From: Verrucomicrobiaceae bacterium
Lineage (GTDB): Bacteria; Verrucomicrobiota; Verrucomicrobiae; Verrucomicrobiales; Akkermansiaceae
Assembly (NCBI GenBank): GCA_947372405.1
Contig: CANBTO010000253.1
Coordinates: 1 to 7,152 of the forward strand
Length of the DNA stretch: 7,152 nt
Reading direction: 5' to 3'
Shown: piece by piece, positions 4,459 to 7,152 of the stretch
How positions within the stretch are numbered: the stretch's first letter is position 1
Layout: the number at the start of each line of letters is the position of its first letter
Translations under genes and position numbers: made by a program
Notes under the pieces: generated by a model
Database searches by the model: none
Told to the model about the DNA's origin: nothing
The model's input: the letters and a program-made list of their open reading frames with translations, nothing else

Positions 4459-7152
4459 GTAGTAATTCTTCAAGGTGGCCCGGTATTCGAGCGGCAGCTC
4501 GCGGGCGAAGTTCTGGTTGAGGGCGGCCCGGTTGCGAGTGCCGAGGATTTCCCATTCCGACTTCTTGTCCTTGGGTGCTTCGCCGCTCACGAATTGCGAG
4601 ACGAAGTTGACAGGGTCTGATGCGGACAGGTCGGTGGTTTCCGCTTCCGTGACGACGGGATCGGAGGATGCGGATGCCGGTGGTATGGCGGTGTTGAGAA
4701 TCAACGCCTGCTCGATGATGAAGTGTCGCAGGGTCCGGTCGGCGGCAAGTTGCGCGGCAGCCGCCTCGGTCTTGCGGGAGGCAGTTAGATCATTGCCGAT
4801 GGATGCCAGTTGGCCCTGCGCGGTTGCAAGCAGCGGGTGGCTGACCTCGCCTTCGTTGGCCTTGGCTGCAGCTTCGGCAAGCTTTGCCTGTGCGGCAGCG
4901 AGTGAAGGAAGACCCTTGTCGTCGGTGCCCTGCGTCTGGCGGAGGAGTCGGCGATGCTTGCTGGCAATGTCGAGGACTGCGATCAGGCGATGAAGTTCAG
5001 GTGGAGAGGCTTTGGTCACCTCGATGCTCGGCAAGCCGTTGAGCATGGAGATGATGACGTCAAGCTGGCCGGCTATCGTATGCAGCGACGTCTCCGCAGC
5101 CAGCATCGGATCCGCAGCAGGTTGCCCAGCCTGCAGCAATCGTGCCGCGTCCTGCATTTGGGTGGCGGGAGCCTCGAAGTCCAGCGTGAGGCCGGTCTTG
5201 GCAAACTTCTCCTTAACCTTCTCATCGAGTTTTTCGAAGTCCACCTGACCGGCGACGTCTTTCAACATGCTGCCGTATTTGGCCGCATCCGCGGCGAGAG
5301 CTTGCTGGGAGGTGAGCGCACCTTCGATCCCGGTGTTTTCGCGAAGCTCGCGTTGCCGGAAGGCGAGTATGGAGGCGTTCGACTGGGCCTCGTGAAGGAA
5401 CCCGGCGATCTCGGCCACGTATCCGGTCTGGGCCGCCACGTTGGAGACGAGGGTCTGAACCTTGGCCAGCGAATCGACGGCAATCTCCTGGATTTTGGCG
5501 GCGCCCTCACCGTCTCCATCCTCCATGGCGTGCATGGCATCCTCCACATCCGAACCCGCAAAAACAAGGGGGGTGCCGACATCGAGACGGGCAGCCACCA
5601 AATCGAGCGAAGGAGCGATGTCCTTGAGGCAATCGAGAAGATTCCTTTGCGGCATGAGCAAGGGAGGCATCGACTTTTTGTCGGCGGCCTTGGTCGCAGT
5701 GATGAGGTCGTTCTGGCCGCCGACAATGTCCGCCATTCCGCCCGCGGCCTTGTCAACGGATTGCTCGAATCCGATAAGTTGCTGCTGCTGGTTGAGTTGA
5801 GCGAGCTGGCTTTCCGCCATTCCACGTGCATCTCCGATGGCGTCGCTGGCCAGTTCCTGATTCGCAAGCGCGTCTTTGGTTTGCGACTCACGCAGGGCAT
5901 CAGCCGCAAGCTTCATGGCCTTCTCCGCCGCCGCGATTCGACCGAGCAATGGTAGGAGATCCTTGGCCGGCCCGGATTCACCGCCGGAAAGTTCCTTGTG
6001 AAAATCCGCCAACTCCTGGGCAATGGACTGCTGCTCCTGAGTAAAAACTCCAACATCCTTTTTGCCGCGGGCCGCTTTCTCGGTTCGCTCTAACAGCCCG
6101 AGCTGCCCGGTTTCGAGTTTTTTCAAAACCCCGGCACGGTTGCTGGCATCGGAAATCTGCGCTGATGTTCCCAACGTTTTCTGCGCGAGTTCCTCCGACC
6201 AGCGGTTGAGAATCGTGTCGAATTCCTTCAGGGAATCAACCGCATCGCGCTGGCGATTCAACGCGTCGTCCTTGGCTCCGGCTATGAGGTGGCCGATGGC
6301 CTTGGTCATGTTTGCCTCGGCACGAAGCCGCACGTCGTCTGCGAGCGGAGCCGGTGGCATCACCAAATCGGAAAGCCGTGTCTGCGGAGCGGGAATGGCC
6401 GGAAGCCGGGCGAGAACGAGGGCGTCGCGCATGGCGGCCTGACGAATTGCCAAATCCGACGCGGGCTTGCCGGTATTCGCCGTGTCTTTGCAGGCGGAGA
6501 GAAGATCCTGTTGTGCAGCGATCAAGGAACCAATTTTTTCGCGCAGATCGCGGATCATGGCGAACTCGGAACCGGCGCGCATCGTGAACTCGACCCCGAA
6601 GAGAGGACGGATGAGCGGGTAGAGGGTGTTGGCGGCCTCGTTGCTCTTGCCCTCGCGCGCGAGTGTCGCCGATTTGCGGATGGCATTGGGGATCTCATCG
6701 GCGCGCAGATCGTTCATTCGGCGGCTGAGACCAAGCACGGCAAGAGGTTTTTGATCGTAGCGCACGCCACGGGTCAACTTGTCGAGAAGCTCCTCCGTCC
6801 ACACCGCGACTTCTTCCTGGCGTTTCGCCAATGCCTCCGCCTGATCGGGGCTGGCATTGAGGAGGCCGAGACGGAGCCGCGCGAGTTCATCGGCGATCAT
6901 GTGGGTCTCACGCGCGAAAACCTCGCGGGCGGCATCGATGCCGCGCTGCAGCACGAGGCCGGCAAGCTCGCGGGCCGCTTCGTTGACCGCCGAAACGGCG
7001 GGCAGCGGGTCGTGGGTTTTGATACCGACCTGTCCGCGGAAAAGATCGGCGGCACGGGCGATGGGGCCGTTGGCGATGGCGGCAAGCTTGTCACGCAGGA
7101 CAACAAGGGAATCACTTTCCACGGCATCACCGATGTTGTTAGCGGCGATATC
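4441..7152 (-). CDS. Long alanine-rich helical repeat protein, 5' end beyond the window
   Basis: The frame is open from the right edge (7152) to TGA at 4441: 903 sense codons. The first ATG in the window (7122) gives 893 residues. Ten in-frame codons precede it without a stop or a Shine-Dalgarno sequence, so the true start is probably upstream. The visible part is almost entirely predicted helix, rich in Ala, Leu, Gln and charged residues, without transmembrane segments and with only two Cys (211, 498). Numbering from 7122, it alternates two motifs. Motif A (about M/V-x2-A-x3-L-x11-Q-x6-L) is at 272-298, 403-429 and 526-552, with gapped copies near 147 and 656. Motif B (Q-x2-L-L...L-x3-Q-x2-L) is near 204, 340, 470, 580 and 723. 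The C-terminus is LPLEYRATLKNYYERVAK. From memory, long helical proteins with such tails occur in MoxR-DUF58-VWA clusters of Planctomycetota/Verrucomicrobiota, often with an N-terminal membrane region. The function is unknown; a scaffold role is only a guess. It is the first visible gene of an operon with the esterase and toroid protein. Confidence 0.88.
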   Translation of the reverse strand, partial: DIAANNIGDAVESDSLVVLRDKLAAIANGPIARAADLFRGQVGIKTHDPLPAVSAVNEAARELAGLVLQRGIDAAREVFARETHMIADELARLRLGLLNASPDQAEALAKRQEEVAVWTEELLDKLTRGVRYDQKPLAVLGLSRRMNDLRADEIPNAIRKSATLAREGKSNEAANTLYPLIRPLFGVEFTMRAGSEFAMIRDLREKIGSLIAAQQDLLSACKDTANTGKPASDLAIRQAAMRDALVLARLPAIPAPQTRLSDLVMPPAPLADDVRLRAEANMTKAIGHLIAGAKDDALNRQRDAVDSLKEFDTILNRWSEELAQKTLGTSAQISDASNRAGVLKKLETGQLGLLERTEKAARGKKDVGVFTQEQQSIAQELADFHKELSGGESGPAKDLLPLLGRIAAAEKAMKLAADALRESQTKDALANQELASDAIGDARGMAESQLAQLNQQQQLIGFEQSVDKAAGGMADIVGGQNDLITATKAADKKSMPPLLMPQRNLLDCLKDIAPSLDLVAARLDVGTPLVFAGSDVEDAMHAMEDGDGEGAAKIQEIAVDSLAKVQTLVSNVAAQTGYVAEIAGFLHEAQSNASILAFRQRELRENTGIEGALTSQQALAADAAKYGSMLKDVAGQVDFEKLDEKVKEKFAKTGLTLDFEAPATQMQDAARLLQAGQPAADPMLAAETSLHTIAGQLDVIISMLNGLPSIEVTKASPPELHRLIAVLDIASKHRRLLRQTQGTDDKGLPSLAAAQAKLAEAAAKANEGEVSHPLLATAQGQLASIGNDLTASRKTEAAAAQLAADRTLRHFIIEQALILNTAIPPASASSDPVVTEAETTDLSASDPVNFVSQFVSGEAPKDKKSEWEILGTRNRAALNQNFARELPLEYRATLKNYYERVAK
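5179..6715 (-). repeat. Degenerate protein-level tandem repeat, about five units of 110-140 residues
   Basis: Within the long helical protein, the same pair of helical motifs recurs with a period of roughly 130 residues. Three copies of motif A align without gaps over 27 residues (starting at residues 272, 403 and 526): Ala at position 4, Leu/Met at 8, Ala at 16 or 17, Gln at 20 and Leu/Ile at 27. A fourth (656-680: M-x2-A-x3-L-x-A-G) needs a two-residue gap, and a fifth (near 147-167) is weaker. Motif B follows each copy and extends the pattern to about residue 752, slightly beyond the left coordinate given here. The repeat is not visible at DNA level. The alignment was made by eye; Ala-rich helices can mimic repeats. 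Confidence 0.5.

Noticed and set aside
3764..4462. A 232-codon plus-strand frame opposite the esterase
   Set aside because: The minus-strand frame has the GQSNM, QGESD and His blocks; the plus-strand product is without motifs.
4445..4555. N-terminal extension of the esterase to an ATG at 4555
   Set aside because: The 37 extra residues are Arg/Pro-rich, overlap the upstream gene in another frame and would place the signal peptide internally. The ATGA start has a Shine-Dalgarno sequence.
4954..5955. A 333-codon plus-strand frame opposite the long helical protein
   Set aside because: It is a shadow of the biased Ala/Leu codon pattern on the other strand; no start signal or domain is visible.

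Overview
The window most likely comes from a member of the Verrucomicrobiota (Verrucomicrobiaceae-like; Planctomycetota is a weaker alternative). Three things point there: a secreted protein with an autotransporter-associated beta-strand repeat divergent from a hybrid GntR/LacI-type regulator; a secreted alpha/alpha-toroid 'prenyltransferase/squalene oxidase repeat' protein; and a very long alanine-rich helical protein of the kind I associate, from memory, with MoxR-DUF58-VWA gene clusters in these phyla. The DNA is fairly GC-rich, and most starts lack a clear Shine-Dalgarno sequence. The taxonomic call is inference from gene content.

Left part (1-2104): a divergent pair. On the minus strand, running off the left edge, lies the N-terminal 275 codons of a signal-peptide-bearing beta-strand-repeat surface protein (825 to 1). 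On the plus strand is a 364-residue transcription regulator with a GntR-type winged helix and a LacI/periplasmic-binding-protein sensor domain (1010-2104). The 184-bp gap between them holds a candidate promoter and small inverted repeats, so the regulator may control the surface protein, itself, or both.

Right part (2135-7152): four minus-strand genes, read right to left. First is a helical protein of at least 893 residues, open at the right window edge. Its stop overlaps by 4 bp (ATGA) the start of a secreted SGNH/sialate O-acetylesterase-family carbohydrate esterase. Five bases later comes a secreted alpha/alpha-toroid repeat protein, and 61 bases after that a 113-residue secreted protein of unknown function. 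The first three look like one transcript, and the fourth may belong to it. The three complete proteins all carry export signals, which suggests a periplasmic or envelope role, perhaps involving an acylated polysaccharide, but the substrate cannot be read from the sequence.

The most notable observation is inside the large helical protein. It appears to consist of about five degenerate tandem units of roughly 110-140 residues. Each unit alternates two recognisable helix-pair motifs, and the protein ends in a distinctive Tyr-rich tail. No tRNA, rRNA, CRISPR array, insertion sequence or convincing intrinsic terminator was seen. The region does not contain a complete, obviously new defence or mobile system.
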